In this document: piece by piece, positions 23,706-36,769 of the stretch | Layout of the letters: the number at the start of each line of letters is the position of its first letter | Position numbering within the stretch: position 1 is the first letter of the stretch | Assembly (NCBI GenBank): GCA_973895155.1 | Contig: OZ316894.1 | Span: forward strand, 16,244,001-16,308,000 | Source: Marsupella aquatica | Lineage: Eukaryota; Marchantiophyta | Length of the DNA stretch: 64,000 nucleotides | Reading direction: 5' to 3' | Notes under the pieces: model-generated | What the model was told of the DNA's origin: nothing | Databases searched by the model: none | Seen by the model: the letters and a program-made list of their open reading frames with translations, nothing else | Made by a program: the position numbers and the translations under genes

Positions 23706-26700
23706 ATGGCTCTGTGTTCACAAGAGTCCTGCGTTTGTCGGTCTTGCGCTGGACCAGGCAGCTTGACTGCGCGCTACATCTACGGCGTTATCTTTCTCCT
23801 TACAACGATCATCGCATGGATGGTGCGAGACTACAGTTATCGTGCTCTCAATGGTCTTTATGGTCAGTGTTCGACAACCCGTGCTGAATTGAAAGATGAG
23901 AGTCTAGTGGACAGGTTTTTTCAAGCAACCTTGTGGCCTTTCATTTCGGCAGTTGGATGCAATATGTGATCTGCTGTCAGTCTAGTTTGAACCTCGTTTC
24001 ATATCATAAGTCGCGAGTACAGATGCGAGAGACCCGACATCACGCCAGACTAATTCACACAGAAAGGGCCGGTGATGACATTTCTCTATCATCAGATTCA
24101 GAAATTTCCCTAGAGATCGTCATTCACTGATCGTTGGGCAAGTGAATATGCAACAGGGCCGTCCACATTTTCTAAGCTTGGGTGGTGTCTCTGACCCACA
24201 AGCGAAGAAGTAATGGAATAATGTTCATATTAGACCTAATTATCATATCGTCATAACAACGAACCGAGACATTAAATTTTGTTTGAGCTAATCCAAATTA
24301 AAGATGTCTATCCTTGGTCTTTAAGAGTCAGTTCTTAGTACGCTGAAAGTAGCATTGGTTAATATTCAGGTTTCCCCTGCATACCCCGTGCGACAGAGTA
24401 GAATGACATCTACGTTTCCAGTAATTGTGTACATCATTTGATTCTATGCGCAATTTGTTTGCAGCTCTGAATGGATGTCACGGAGAGCATAACTGTCTGG
24501 GCACTGAGGGCGTGCTGCGTATCAGTTTGGGTTGCTTCACATTCTTTTTCACTATGTATCTTACAACTGCGGGTACCAAAGACTCGAATGACCCCAGAGA
24601 TTCCTGGCATTCTGGCTGGTGGCCACTCAAAAGTCTAATATGGGTGTTTACAATTGTACTCCCGTTCTTCCTTCCGTCTGCCCTCATTCAGGTCTACGGT
24701 GAGATGGCAAGGTTTGGTGCTGGGTAAGTTTCGGATGTCCGGAGACGTGTTTGAACTGTTGGAAATTTACCTTGGCTCCTTTTCTTATCGGTCTTGGGTT
24801 CGGTATGGGCTATCATATCATAGCTTCATTGTTTATCTCATATTGAGCAAGAGAGCTCTCGCCACGGCAATGAGTTTGTCAGTAGTGCAAGACAATTTTT
24901 CTACCTCGTAACTTGAGTTACAATCTCTTGTGTTGAATGCCTCGACAGGATTTTTTTGGTTATCCAGCTCCTTAGCGTGATCAATTTCGTATTCTGGTGG
25001 AACGACAAATGGCTCTCAGAGAAAAACGTCCGGCGCTTGTAAATGAAAAATATTACAACTTTCCCCTGAGTCCTTGATGGATCTTCCAGGTTTAAATGTC
25101 TTGGCTCCATACATTGCAAGAAGATTGCGAATTCCAAAAGCGTATAGAATTAGCACTGACTATCCCTGACATAAATCTGGCAGGCAATGGGCTATTGTGG
25201 CGGTGTCTGTCCTCGCCTATGCCTCCTCGCTTGCCGGTCTTATCATTATGTATATCTGGTTCGCACCGGCAGCATCTTGTAGTCTCAACATTTTCTTTAT
25301 AACGTGGACACTTATACTCATCCTCGTTTTCACAATCATCTCCCTGCATTCAAGGGTACGTCAAGTCACAAAGATCAAAACTTTTGAGCTGGACGCAGTA
25401 CAATGTTTTTTGTGTACGAGTGCCTGAGCAGTTACCGTCATGTTTTCATGTTGTTCGTGAGCTCCCATTCAATATCTTAAACACAGCAACTGCTTACGTC
25501 TTACAGGTCAATGCCGGGCTTCTTACCTCGGGAGTTGTAGCCCTGTATGTCGTCTTTCTCTGCTGGTCCGCTATAATGAGGTTGGAGACCTTTGTATAAT
25601 TTATTTTACTTCGTCATTCACGTTTAAGGAAATTCATTGCTTCTTGTCCTGGCCGAGTTTAGTTAAATGTGGTATTATTTATCTATCAGACTTCGTCATA
25701 GCCGTTGGACTTCTGAGATACTAGTAGTGAACAGTGGCACACATTCAGTGACGTTTGCGTTGGCCGTATTTGTCGCAGTGAGCCGGCTGCAGTGACTTGC
25801 AACACTAGGCGCAGGCAAGGTGGACACGCAGATTGGATTACCATCGTGGTATTTATCCTGGCTTAGGCTCCTCTAAAACACTACCAACTTTACCTGTCCG
25901 TCTGTACACTTTTGTTTGATACCAAGTCTGGTGCTGTTTCACTGATCGGACGTTACTGAAACATTTCTATTTGCGCAGAGTTTCCTGTTAGGTTTCTCTG
26001 CCATTATCATGTCAACATTCTCCACGGGCATAGATTCCAAGTCATTCTCTGTAAGTTCACCTACGCAGTTGTGAGTTTTGAGTTCCATTCGAACTGACTG
26101 TCGTCGTCGAGCTTCCTTCTGTTGGTCCACTTCGAAAGCGGGCATGGTTTGGATGCAATAAACACGGAAAGTACGGAGTGCTATCAATTGATGATGCCAT
26201 GAACGGCAACGTACCGGTTTAGTTGGGGTTTAGGGTCTAACGTGTAGTTCGTTGTGCTCAGTTACATGTCCACCGAAAGGAATTCTAATTTATTCGACCT
26301 CATAACACGCTCGCTCGTTGTATCGCTTGCAGATGAAAAGTGAGGATGGCCAATCGGACGATAACGTGCCCTACGGCTATGGATTCTTTCACTTTGTATT
26401 TGCGATGGGAGCCATGTACTTTGCCATGCTCTTCGTGGGGTGGAATCTTCATCAAACAGCCCACAAGTAAGGCGATTTCTTTAAGTAATTCCTTTGCCTT
26501 GTGACCTGCTACTCCTGCTACTACAGGGTCCCCGCTTCCGGCTGCAAATTTTGTATCAAACAATTCGATGTCTCATGAACTCTTGCCCGTAAAGCCATAA
26601 TTGCTACCTGGGTCGTTAACTCGTTCCGAAGCTCCCTACTGTGATCAGGTGGAGTATTGACATCGGCTGGGCCAGCGTTTGGGTGAAAATTGTCAACGAA

Positions 26701-26904
26701 TGGCTCACAGCTTTGGTGTACAGTAAGTCTTACCTCCCTGGTCTCGCTCACCTCGTCCAAAGGAATCGAAGATCTTTGAACCATTTGTAATTATGCAAAT
26801 TTCAAGCGACAATGCAGCCGTGCAGCAACCGACTAACATCCCTGCTTGTTCGCCCAGGTTGGTGTATGGTGGGACCATTTATCCTGCGAGATCGAGAATT
26901 CTGA
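23706..26904 (+). CDS. SERINC/TMS family membrane protein (ten coding exons)
   Basis: Exons: 23,706-23,862; 24,465-24,723; 24,949-25,038; 25,184-25,355; 25,507-25,580; 25,779-25,848; 25,979-26,050; 26,333-26,466; 26,649-26,722; 26,858-26,904. All introns are GT-AG and the lengths sum to 1,149 nt, exactly 382 codons plus stop, close to the usual 380-420 aa. Family landmarks appear in order: ARYIYG with the first membrane helix, CLGTEGVLR, RDSWHSGWWPLK, PFFLPSALIQVYGE, CSLNIFFITWTL, VVFLCWSA, SEPA, TFSTGIDSKS, PYGYGFFHFVFAMGAMYFAM and the C-terminal GWNLHQTAHKW. SERINC proteins are multi-pass membrane proteins linked to serine incorporation into phospholipids and to lipid scrambling; the plant function is little defined. 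The ATG at 23,706 sits in a good context (CCCATGG) just before a Cys-rich N-terminus; an additional upstream exon cannot be excluded. No frame damage seen. Confidence 0.95.
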
Positions 26905-28050
26905 GCTTGACGGATAGGATTGTTCTAATGATCAACCCTTTCCTCCTGTTACTTTTGCACTTTTCTTACCCGTTCCTGTGGCCCCAGCGAGAGTAGCCCA
27001 TGCGTAAAGGCGGCCTTGGCAAGACCACACCGCCAAACGAGGCTCTAAGCTAGATACTGTACAGTGACCGTTTCCCAAATTCAATTCTTTAATCTTCCTA
27101 TCCTTATTGGGTTCCCCCATGCGTGACAATCTACGGCAAAAGCCAGTTGAATTTGAATTTGCAGTTTGACACACTGTCATTGTGGGACCAAGTTCCGGTT
27201 TTGCAATCTTAAGTTCCGGTTTTGCAATCTTTGAAGTATTCCTTCTGTTCTAAATTTTGGTGGCCAAATTCCAAGTCTTCGTAAACATTAGGAAGAATTG
27301 TACGTGGTAGCAGTTTTCTTACTTCATTCTGCATCGAAAATGAATTGACCTGGTTCTCTCGGCGTCCAGTGAAAAGCCGGCACGACGAACTGAAGGAGCG
27401 CGCTCGACCCGTACTGGAGGAGGACGGCTCCACGAGCCTCGAAAACTTGCAGACTTTATGCTCGGCAATCACAATGGAGGGAACCAAATGTTAGCATGAC
27501 CCTTAGAAGTCAACTCGGCCAGAGCTTGACCTCGGAGTCGCGGACCATTTTGCTTAGGTGCTGATAGTGACTTTGCCTTGCCCCCCAGACTTCGACGTGT
27601 TCCTCCAGAGTAATCGCTCTAGCCTGTCCCCGTCTCCTTCACTCGCTCAACGACACCGTTCATTTGGTTAGATTTTATGTTGGCATCCATTCCTTTGGCT
27701 AGATTTTATGGAGGCTTGCTTCCTCGGTGAACCCCACCGCTCATGTACGTAATGATTTTGTTGAGAAAACTCATTGAGGCAATATAGCGTGGCAACATTT
27801 TTCGCCGCAATCTAGGGATCAACTGTTTTATTCATACAAGACGCATATATGCCGACCATATCTAAAGCCACCACAACTATCGCGTCTGATGTGACAGATG
27901 TCCAACTGTTTTATGTCTTGGCCTCGACTCCTGTTCATGTAGCGGTGACTTACTTTTTCCTTCCATGGAGTGTTTTCTTGACAGATGTTTAACTGTTTCA
28001 TGTTTTGGCCTCTGATTCAGTTTCATGACCGAGGCTCAACAGGGGGACAA
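26905..28050. other. SERINC 3' flank
   Basis: Contains an exact 21-bp tandem duplication (AAGTTCCGGTTTTGCAATCTT) at 27,190-27,210 and 27,211-27,231. It also contains an open plus-strand stretch without ATG at about 27,287-27,492 (peptide core RHDELKERARPVLEEDGS), which reads like real coding sequence behind a CCAG acceptor at about 27,370. It may be an alternative last exon or a stray gene fragment. Confidence 0.5.
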
Positions 28051-28054
28051 ACGC

Positions 28055-28395
28055 AGGCACCCAGACCATGACCAGGAGGGAGAGATGGTTGAACCAGGGC
28101 TCTAGAGCATTTGACCCTATGTAAGGAAGCCACAAGGGACCCAGACCACAGGAGGGAGAGAGGGTTGAGTCAGGGCCCAAGGGACAATACCCAAGGATCC
28201 GACAGGGACCTAAACCAGGAGGGAGAGAGGGTTGAACCGGGCTCCCAAAGTGGACCAGCCACCTAGTGACCCCAACCAGGAGGGAGAGAAGGTTGAACCA
28301 GGGGACAATACCAAAGGATCCAAGAGGGAACCAGACCAGGAGGGAGAGGGGGTTTCCAGGGCCCCAAAGTGGACCAGCCAGGGAGGAGAAACCAG
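28055..28395 (+). repeat. Imperfect tandem repeat with 60-75-bp units
   Basis: Five diverged units each contain CCAGGAGGGAGAG followed by GGTTGAACC-like sequence, then GGACCAGCC or GGACAATACC blocks. A sixth related copy lies near 28,935-28,985. Confidence 0.75.
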
Positions 28396-28419
28396 TACTC
28401 GTCAACAATCATTATTATC

Positions 28420-28535
28420 TACACATACACACACATACCCTCCACACCCCTTGCATGTGGAGGGGGATTGAACCAGAACCTCTTGGTTCTAGGTTAATCC
28501 CTTGGCCAACTGATCTCGGTTCCTTTTTGTTCATG
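28420..28535 (-). mobile_element. tRNA-derived SINE-like head
   Basis: Read on the minus strand: ATCAGTTGGCCAAGGGATTA (box A-like), about 25 bases, then GGTTCAATCCCCC (box B). The spacing fits an internal pol III promoter. It lacks a complete tRNA fold. Confidence 0.5.
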
Positions 28536-29034
28536 CAGGAGCACTATCACTTTTAGTGCATGGGAGTGTTTTCCTGGTGAGGATTGAACTAAAGTGTCCA
28601 CCTCTGCATTTCTCACTTCCCATCTCTGTGGATTTTCTAATATTATTAAAATATTAATAAAATTACCCTGGGATAGTAATTATATGCAACGAGATGCATG
28701 CAAGTATTAATTTGTGCACCACAAAAATCCCATATAAAATAGTTCCTTTTGTGTCTTGAAAGGAAAGGAAATGAGGAAGAATACTTACTAGACTCTCCGG
28801 CCCCAATAGCATCATACATTCATTGTAGGGAACAGTCTCAGGGTGAGTCCTGATGGATCCAATTATAGTAACATATGTTCATTGCAGGGAACCCATTTCA
28901 GGGTGAGCTCCAATAGATCCAATAGGGATTGCACCAGGAGGGAGAGAGTATTAAATTAGGGTCACAAAGTGGGCAACCAGGGACCAAGGAGATAATGAGA
29001 ACTCCCATCCACTACCCACAAAACCTGTCCCACC

Positions 29035-29125
29035 CACACACATATACCCTGCTCACCCTTGTATGTGTAGGGGGATTGAACCTGGGACATCTGAGTTCTA
29101 AGCCCCCGGGTCCTCACTTATTTTC
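29035..29125 (-). mobile_element. tRNA-derived SINE-like fragment
   Basis: The minus strand carries CAGGTTCAATCCCCCTACAC, a box B with the same 3' neighbour as the unit at 28,420-28,535. The box A side is degenerate. Confidence 0.4.
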
Positions 29126-29374
29126 TTCCTACCCATCCCACACGAAGAAAATAGGGGTTTTTTAATTCAATTGCCGGGAACACTTTAATTTATTTTTTGA
29201 AGAATATAGGGGTGTTTTAATCCAATTTTGAGAATTATAATAATTGTAAGGGTTTTGCATACCAAATGTGGGAAATATTCCATAAAGTTAGGGGTTAAAG
29301 AATAGTAAAACTCTATTTTAAATTCATAAGTTTTAGGGTGATTATTACTTGAAAACTTTGCGCATAACATGGGA

Positions 29375-29450
29375 CCTCCCTTGGAGTCAGGCCCCCAAGT
29401 TCCAAGCTAATCCCCTAGCTAACTGAACTAAGCTATTTGGCTCATTAATC
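29375..29450 (-). mobile_element. tRNA-derived SINE-like fragment
   Basis: The minus strand reads TTCAGTTAGCTAGGGGATTA, then GCTTGGAACTTGGGGGCC, resembling the box A half of the two neighbouring SINE-like units. Box B is lost. Confidence 0.35.
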
Positions 29451-32400
29451 TTTTTTTACTTGACCCAACATTGCCCTATGTTAGGTACAACCACCTTGAA
29501 AACCTGGTATAAGGAGACTAGCCTTATCCCCCGATTTGAGCTGACGGGCAAGTTTATGTGTTGCCTGACAAGTAAACTTGTCACATTACGGCTCCCAAAG
29601 GGGCCAAATGACACATATTCCTATTTATTCCCCGGCCAGTCCCAAATTCTCCCTAACCCCTTCCCAGGCCGGTCCTGGGCTTCCCCGGACTCTCCCGGTT
29701 TTGCGAGCCAGTCCCCCAGTTTGGGGTTGGGTCGGGTTGGGTCGAATCCAGGGTGTTGTGCAAATACACATCGTCATACAACATACATTGCTGGCATACC
29801 AATACATAACATACACAAGAACATACACAAATACAAGTGTACCACAACTAAGTGAAATCCGTGAAAGACATACTATCATAAGACACATATAGAACACAAG
29901 CACTCGAGCCAAACCCACTCCACTATGGAGAATCCAGGTTGAAGCTAAAGGGGCACCATAACCAAGGAGCTCCACTCACTACAAAGGCTCTCCTAGGGCC
30001 AAAGGCTCAACTCAACAAACTAACTGTTCTTTGAGCACACTCCACACCATACCCTCCAACCCAAGGGCGGGTCCTACCAGAGGCACTAAATAAGGCATGG
30101 ACCCCACTAGCACACTAAGTACTACAACGACACACACATATATGGTCATGACAGGGGATTAAGGTTTGGGGTCGAGACCAGACGGGGTTGGGGACCAGGC
30201 AGGGCCAGGATGGGGTTGGGTCGGGCCGGGGTTGGGGCTGGGCTGGGACCGATGGTCGAGACAACCGAGTGTCCGGAGTGATGGGGTCCAGACCGTGATT
30301 TGCTCATCAAGGCCAAACCAAGGGACACTGTAAGAATAAATTGTAAGATACAGTCGGCTCCAGACTAGACAACAATGCGGAAACATGAGAGAGACACTCA
30401 ATCAGATGCTACACCGACGAGACACCCCGAGTGGAGAAACTTTTGAAGGCTCCATAGCAAATGAAAGTACATGTGAAGAATGAGGGAGAGAATGTTCTCC
30501 CTCAAACCTATACCCCCCAAGGGAGACTTAGATGTGTGAGCCTAAACTAAATGGATTTTATCCTAATGTAATCCAGGGTTAGCTAACCCTAGTAAGGCCA
30601 AACTAACTAAGTCACAAACTCGAGTCAATTCCTAATATAAATGACTACCACAAGTCATTCAAATACTTATTGAGTGGCAAGACAGATCACCTGAGTTTTA
30701 GAATTGACTCAAGTGAATGGAAATCATAATTGAGTCATACCCTAGTCCTTAGTGCTGTCATTTTGGGGGGTCTTTTGTACTAGTGGATTGATAGTCTGTG
30801 AATTGTTAAGAACCTCCAGGAGAGGTGCTTTCCACCCTGGGTCCGCTTGCAGCCGTGTCCACATTGTCCTCTACGTTTGTGGCAATACACAAACATGATT
30901 GTGTCTGGTTGACTTGAGGCCAACAAACATGACTAGCAGGAATCGCCCAAAACAAAACAAAAATGGCTGTAAGAACAAACAATGGGGGGAAAATAGCCAA
31001 ACAAGCCAAACATGATTGTGTCTGTTGGGCTTGAAGCCACCAAACACTGTTAGACTGTGAAACCCTAAAAAATGCCTGTAACAACAAACAACAAGGTATA
31101 AAAAAGAACTGTACAAATAAGCCATCAAATATCTGAAATTTATTAATTGGATCAGATGTTGAGATTGAACGTGACAGTGCCTTGATGATTTGGTGGCTTT
31201 GAATGGATCACAAGTGCAAGGCTGTGGAAGAGGTCAAAGATACCTTTGTTTGCAACATACTAAAACCACTATGAGTTAGTGCACGACATGAATCATCACT
31301 GGACCAATAAAGGATAAGAATATAATGAGCTCCATATACGAGCTACTACAATTTTTTTCAATGGATATATGTTGCACAAAATTTTTGCCACTGCTTATGG
31401 CTCGAGTAATTTTTGCCAAAATGCTCAGATATACTTTTGAACCTGGATGGACTGCAGTGAAACCTCTTTTTCTGCTCATATAATACATATTACATGAGAA
31501 ATGTGGCATGAAAACCAGGTACTCATATTGGAAATTTTTAGTTCTCTCAATGAAATTTGGCAACAATAGTTTCATGGGGAAGATCTGGAATGAACCCCGA
31601 AAAACTCAGACTCCGTTGTATACAGAGGGAGAACGTCAAAAGTTAGCAGCTCAAAAAAATTTGGAAGTGCAAAATATTGAAATTCACAACTCTCTCAATT
31701 ACACATGTAAACTAGAGGTACAATACTGGCTTCTTACAAGTGCAAAGAAGAGTCAATTGGGTTCGATACCAAGGTAGATCCTGACTATCAAACTTTGCTA
31801 TTGAAATTTGAAAGGTGTCAATCAGTGAAGTGTGAAAGGTGTCATGGTCCATTGGAGTTGCATGGTTCACTGGTCAGCCCATGGGAGCATCAATTTATAG
31901 AGAGTACACCCAGGTTGGGAATATTCACATTTCTAGCCTCCCCACAGTACATATTGCATGCCCAGGTATATGCGCCTTGTGAGGTTCCATTGGTTAAAAT
32001 CTGCCCTTGTGAGGTTCCATTGGTTAAAATCTGCCCATGTGAGTTTCGAAGGTGACACAATATCTAGCCACGCCCAATCGAGGCACTGCATTTCTCCTGC
32101 CAGTCAGCAGGTGGTCTTGAGCTCCAGACCTGGACAGAACCAAGTGGCCAAGGGCAATACAAAAAACAGTGTGCCTTGCCGTTTGACCCTACTCTAGGGA
32201 AGCAATTCCCCCCCCCCCCTAAATTGTGCAAGCCACCAACAGATTGCATCTTATTACAATAGGATTACAGGACTATACCTCATTGCCATTGGTGCAAGCC
32301 TTAATCCTACCGTCCCTACAGCCACCTAAAGGCAAAAATCTAAGACCTCCCCTAGGTGCACCTCGAAATTGTTATTTATATTTTTACCTCATGATTTCTT

Positions 32401-35400
32401 AGTGTTTAATACAAGTTCTCAATTGGAGACTGGACAGGAGAGAATGGGCAAGGCCATGCTGCCATGGTGCGAGGGGTGCGTGCCATGCTGCTGTGGTATG
32501 CGGGGTGGGTGCACTTCCTTGGCTGATGCGGTGCTGGAAGATATATATCTCCTTGAAGAAAGGCCTGGCAATAATAAAATATCGAATGGCCCATACTGTA
32601 GATCTGGCCCTATCTCTGATGGCAATGTCACTCTCCAATTTCGTGCAACCAAGTTTAAACAGATGTCTGGGCTTTTAGCAACCCTTGCTCGTATCCGATC
32701 CTCTTCATGAAGTTGGCACGATTCAAGGCAACCAGCAACTAACATTGAAGACAAAATTGTCGGATAGAACATTTCTCCACCTACCCTTCAGGACAAGAAG
32801 CTCACTGCATGCCCTCCTTCTTGTCCTATTTGGTGGTGGGAATACCCTCCTTTTTTGGGTGCCAGTACCCTATCCTAAATTATTGAGCTGTTGTCCTAAC
32901 TCCAACCCCCAAAAAACCCACAGAATGTGGGATGACTGTGGATGCCTTCCCTTATATTTGCATTGCTGCAGGCCAATGTCCTTGGCTTCCGGGCAAGAAC
33001 AATATTAGTTACTCATGCATAAAGCCAGCGCACTTTTTAGGTGTGTGGCCAATGTTGTCCTGTGTGAATGTTAGGAATGTTCCTTATCTGGTTTCCAAAT
33101 TATTTTTGACCTTCAGATCACCCTAGATTTAAGGATGGCCATTAGATTCTGGCAACAGGGGTTTGTGTCTAGCGTCTAGGTGGGAGCTGGCTAATGAGAA
33201 CAGAAAACCCTAAACCTGTAGCAAATTTTGGCCTAAAGTGGCAAAAGTTTTTAGGAGAGGTGGAATGTAGCAAAATTTATATTAATAAGTCCTCCGACGA
33301 TACTCTGTTTGGAAATGGGAATTGTCATCCTACCAAGCGCAGGTCGAAGATGGGATGACAAAGCTTCACCTGCCGCTGTTCAGTTTAGTACAGTCCACGA
33401 TAAACTGGTAGTTTTGTAGCAAAGCCCAAATGCCAAACGCTAGTTCAAAATATGCCGCGGCCATCATTAAGCACAATGATACGCACCGTCAGTTATCGAA
33501 TATAACTCAGGTGCTTCTTCGTATCTTTAGAAGCGCTGATCTTTTGGCACACTTTTAAGTTGGAAGTACCAATCAGATGGTGTTTGTGGATCGTTTATTG
33601 CGGAATAAAGGTCTCCTTGGATGCGGGAAGCACCCCAAAAAAACCCAAAAGTGACCCAGACCGAATAAAGGTCGCGGAAAAGCGCCCACAGTGAACCAGA
33701 ACGATTTCCCGCTCAACCTCTGGCCCCACATACCTTGCCACGTTTCAGGTCGTCCCTGCATTCAGGGCCGTGTTTTCTGAGGGAACGTGCCTTTCCGAGT
33801 TTCCTTTCAGCCACGAGTCGTGTGGGCTGTGGGCAACGACTGGACTGGGATGAACCTTGCCTACGGGTGCCCGGCGTAGGAGGCACTCGAGGTACTCGGA
33901 ATAATTATAATTATATATAGTCAATCGGTACTTTTGCAAGACGAACAATGAAGGGCAAATGGTGGACCCTCACTGTAGAAGTGTAGATTGGGAAGGATGC
34001 TGCCAGCTTACATTTTGATTTTCAAATTGGATATCGCGGTTTGTGGGTGCACCAATTGATTCTCAAGCGTGGGGGCTGGAATTGATACTAGTGGTCTCCT
34101 CAACTTGCCAGCTGATATTTTGATTGTCATGAATGAACTTATAATAATGTTTTTCTCGAGGTCTCCTCAACTTGCCAGCTGATATTTTGATTGTCATGAA
34201 TGAACTTATAATAATGTTTTTCTCGGAGATGGCCGTTTTGTTTCTATAAGGGGTGGCGCACTGTAGTGGACATAATCTGTCTGCTGGACCACTGATCTCA
34301 CATCTAAAGGGGGCTTTACAAGAACTAGAGTACAAAACTGACTTGTCATTAGATATAACCTTCATCTTTCGTTAGGTAATTAGGTGTCTGGTCGACTGGT
34401 CTGCTTTGGATTGACATGAAGTTGAGTGACCACTTGTACAACAAATCTCCCACTTGTAAAAGGTCCCACCAACTACTTGAGTGGATCCCCCAAAATGCTT
34501 ATGTGAAAAGTGTAATTTTGACTAAAGTTTAGGGCCGTCTTGCATGGAGACGGTCCTTCAAAAAACTGCCTTTCAGACAAACTGTGGCTGCCCCTGAATG
34601 AACAAAACTGTCCCCTGAATGAGGCCGTCTTGACGGCACTAAACTAGGACTTGGAAGGGCAAGGCACGCAAACCTTGCAGCCCTTCACAGTCCCGACCTT
34701 TGATCTGCACATAAGACAATGGCATTTGCTTTCCACATGTCACTACTCTGGGCTGCCTATGTTTTTGCCGTGCACCTGATCCGGGCCTGGTTATCAACTC
34801 TCACCTGCTTGTACACGTAGGAGACCCTGCAAATTGCCCTACATATGAAATGCTTCAACTATTCACTGTGTGCTTCACCTGAACACTTCCCATGTGTTCC
34901 TATCACTGCGATGTATTTGAACTTGAGAGCATCATGAGAGTGCTTGTGAGAGTGTAGAAATTTAAGTCAGCATATGGTAAGCTTTCAACATCGAGAGAGC
35001 ATTGAGAGTGTAGAAATCAATAAGGATTGTGGTTACACTCAATAGCAGTCACTTCTGATCCTGCCTCCAGATTCTTTCAATTTATAAGCTTCGAAACAGC
35101 AACCACAGCATCAACACACGACAACATTTGAAAAACGTTGCCCAGCTAACCTTACCGATTCCAATCAAGCTCACAAGTAAGTTGAAGTCTCACATTCTGT
35201 GCTGCATTTCAATTGTCGATAATTTGTGAGAATGACTCCTTCATCTCCCGCCTACCTCTCTCTTCAAAATGTGCGAAATCACCACCGACCTCTACTCAAA
35301 GTCAATCAATCAGCCAGCCGTCTTCTCTGTACTCCCCATCAATTGTTGAAACTAGGTAGGTCGCTAGAGCAGCTGCGATCCAACCAGGCTAGACACGTTC

Positions 35401-36411
35401 TACTGTACATGGCTGTGGTGGAACACGGAAGACTAGGGCTAGGCGCAGGATGCTGCCTTGCCCAGAGAGTGTAACAAATGTGAGAGAGGAGGCTCCTTCT
35501 CACTTTCTAGATCGACTCAGCCTCAATCCCCTCTATTGCTCCCGGTAAACTAAGCGGCACATAACAACAGAGGTGGACACGAGCCCCTCAGCACATCCAA
35601 CACATAACACAGGGGAGGATCTAGTTGTTAAACCAAATCCCTGATTCTGTGTAAGTTTCACTTTTTGAAAGGCTGCATTCTTGAGGGCCGATGTACATGC
35701 AAAACGGCCCTTATATCACCTCTTGAGAAAAGAGGTCTTTGTCTCTTTATTCTGGTAGTATATTCTTACATGTATTTCCTAACCAATTTTGGTCAGGACA
35801 CAATTTAAATGGACAGCTGGACAAGGTTTGGTAAAACACTGACCTCTCAATTTTTTCCTGTTTTTCTTGTTCTCATTTCCACTATGAATATATATCACAC
35901 TGCCAAAATGACAGGAATGCCAAACCTGAAGACATGATCCCAAATGCAAAAGAACCCAATAAAGGGGGGGGGAGGGAAAGATCCTAAGAAGACTAAAGAG
36001 GCCCAACAAGTCAAGGATCAACCCACAAAAACAAAAAAACTAAGAAGAAAGCAACAAACTAAAAACCCTACTGGGCGGTAAACTAAAAAGCTTGGTAGAG
36101 CTCAGGAGTAAACCGCATAGGAGGGTCACGGAGGGGAATGTGTCTAGAGGCCCTAAAACTGACAGCCTCAGCCCTACAAAGAATAGTGAAAGCCTGGGCC
36201 CTCTCAAGGGTGAATGGAGGGACGGGTTGGAGTGTTGGTTGAGGTCTACCTTTAAGGTTAGCTTCACTTTTTTAGGTCAGCTCCACTATTCACTGCTAGT
36301 GAACAGTAGCTAGGCAAGGAAGGGGGGCTTTTGTTGTATAGGGTCAATGCATATAATAAAAGTAAAAACTCAAAATTCATTCCCCTAAAGAGCAAAACAG
36401 AATGGGAATGG
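29451..36411. other. Anonymous repeat-rich sequence without a recognised gene
   Basis: Inside it I see three local structures. A G-rich run at 30,170-30,250 has repeated GGGGTTGGG-like blocks. A 30-bp exact tandem duplication lies at 31,976-32,035 (core GAGGTTCCATTGG). A 67-bp direct tandem duplication lies at 34,093-34,226. A C11 homopolymer is at about 32,208-32,218. The open frames present are short and show no known domain. Confidence 0.5.
34093..34226 (+). repeat. 67-bp tandem duplication
   Basis: The unit starts GGTCTCCTCAACTTGCCAGC and occurs at 34,093-34,159 and again at 34,160-34,226, nearly identical. This suggests a recent duplication. Confidence 0.9.
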
Positions 36412-36755
36412 TGTTAGATATTGCTCTAATCTTGTGACTCATGAGCCAACCACAGTTCGTCTAACTCGGGTTAGGACTAAGCTAATGTTAGCGGTAGTGC
36501 TGTTGTGCATATAGTCAGGGCTGATGCCAGACCCTAGTGGAACTTAGGCTCATTGTTACGGAGCTAGTTGAGAGATAGGGAGAGCTTGTGTTGTGGATGT
36601 TTGGTATGGTCGGTCGACCTAGAGTGCAGTAAAGCTCTTGTGTGTTCCCATGGACGTAGCCTCATGTGGAGGTGAACCACGTATCTCTTTGTGTCGACTC
36701 TTGTGCGTTGGATGGTTCATGGGCTTGCCATTGCGAATGTCGTCTATGCTCAACA
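36412..36755 (+). repeat. 5' LTR of the copia element
   Basis: 344 bp, TGTTAG to CAACA. It pairs with 44,016-44,359. Confidence 0.95.
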
Positions 36756-36757
36756 AG

Positions 36758-36769
36758 TGGTATCAGAGC
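36758..36769 (+). promoter_or_regulatory. Primer binding site of the copia element
   Basis: TGGTATCAGAGC, complementary to the 3' end of initiator methionine tRNA, two bases after the LTR. This is the standard plant copia primer site. Confidence 0.95.

Noticed and set aside
28055-28395. Possible CRISPR-like array because of regularly spaced repeats
   Set aside because: Units are long, diverged and contiguous without unique spacers, and the DNA is eukaryotic.
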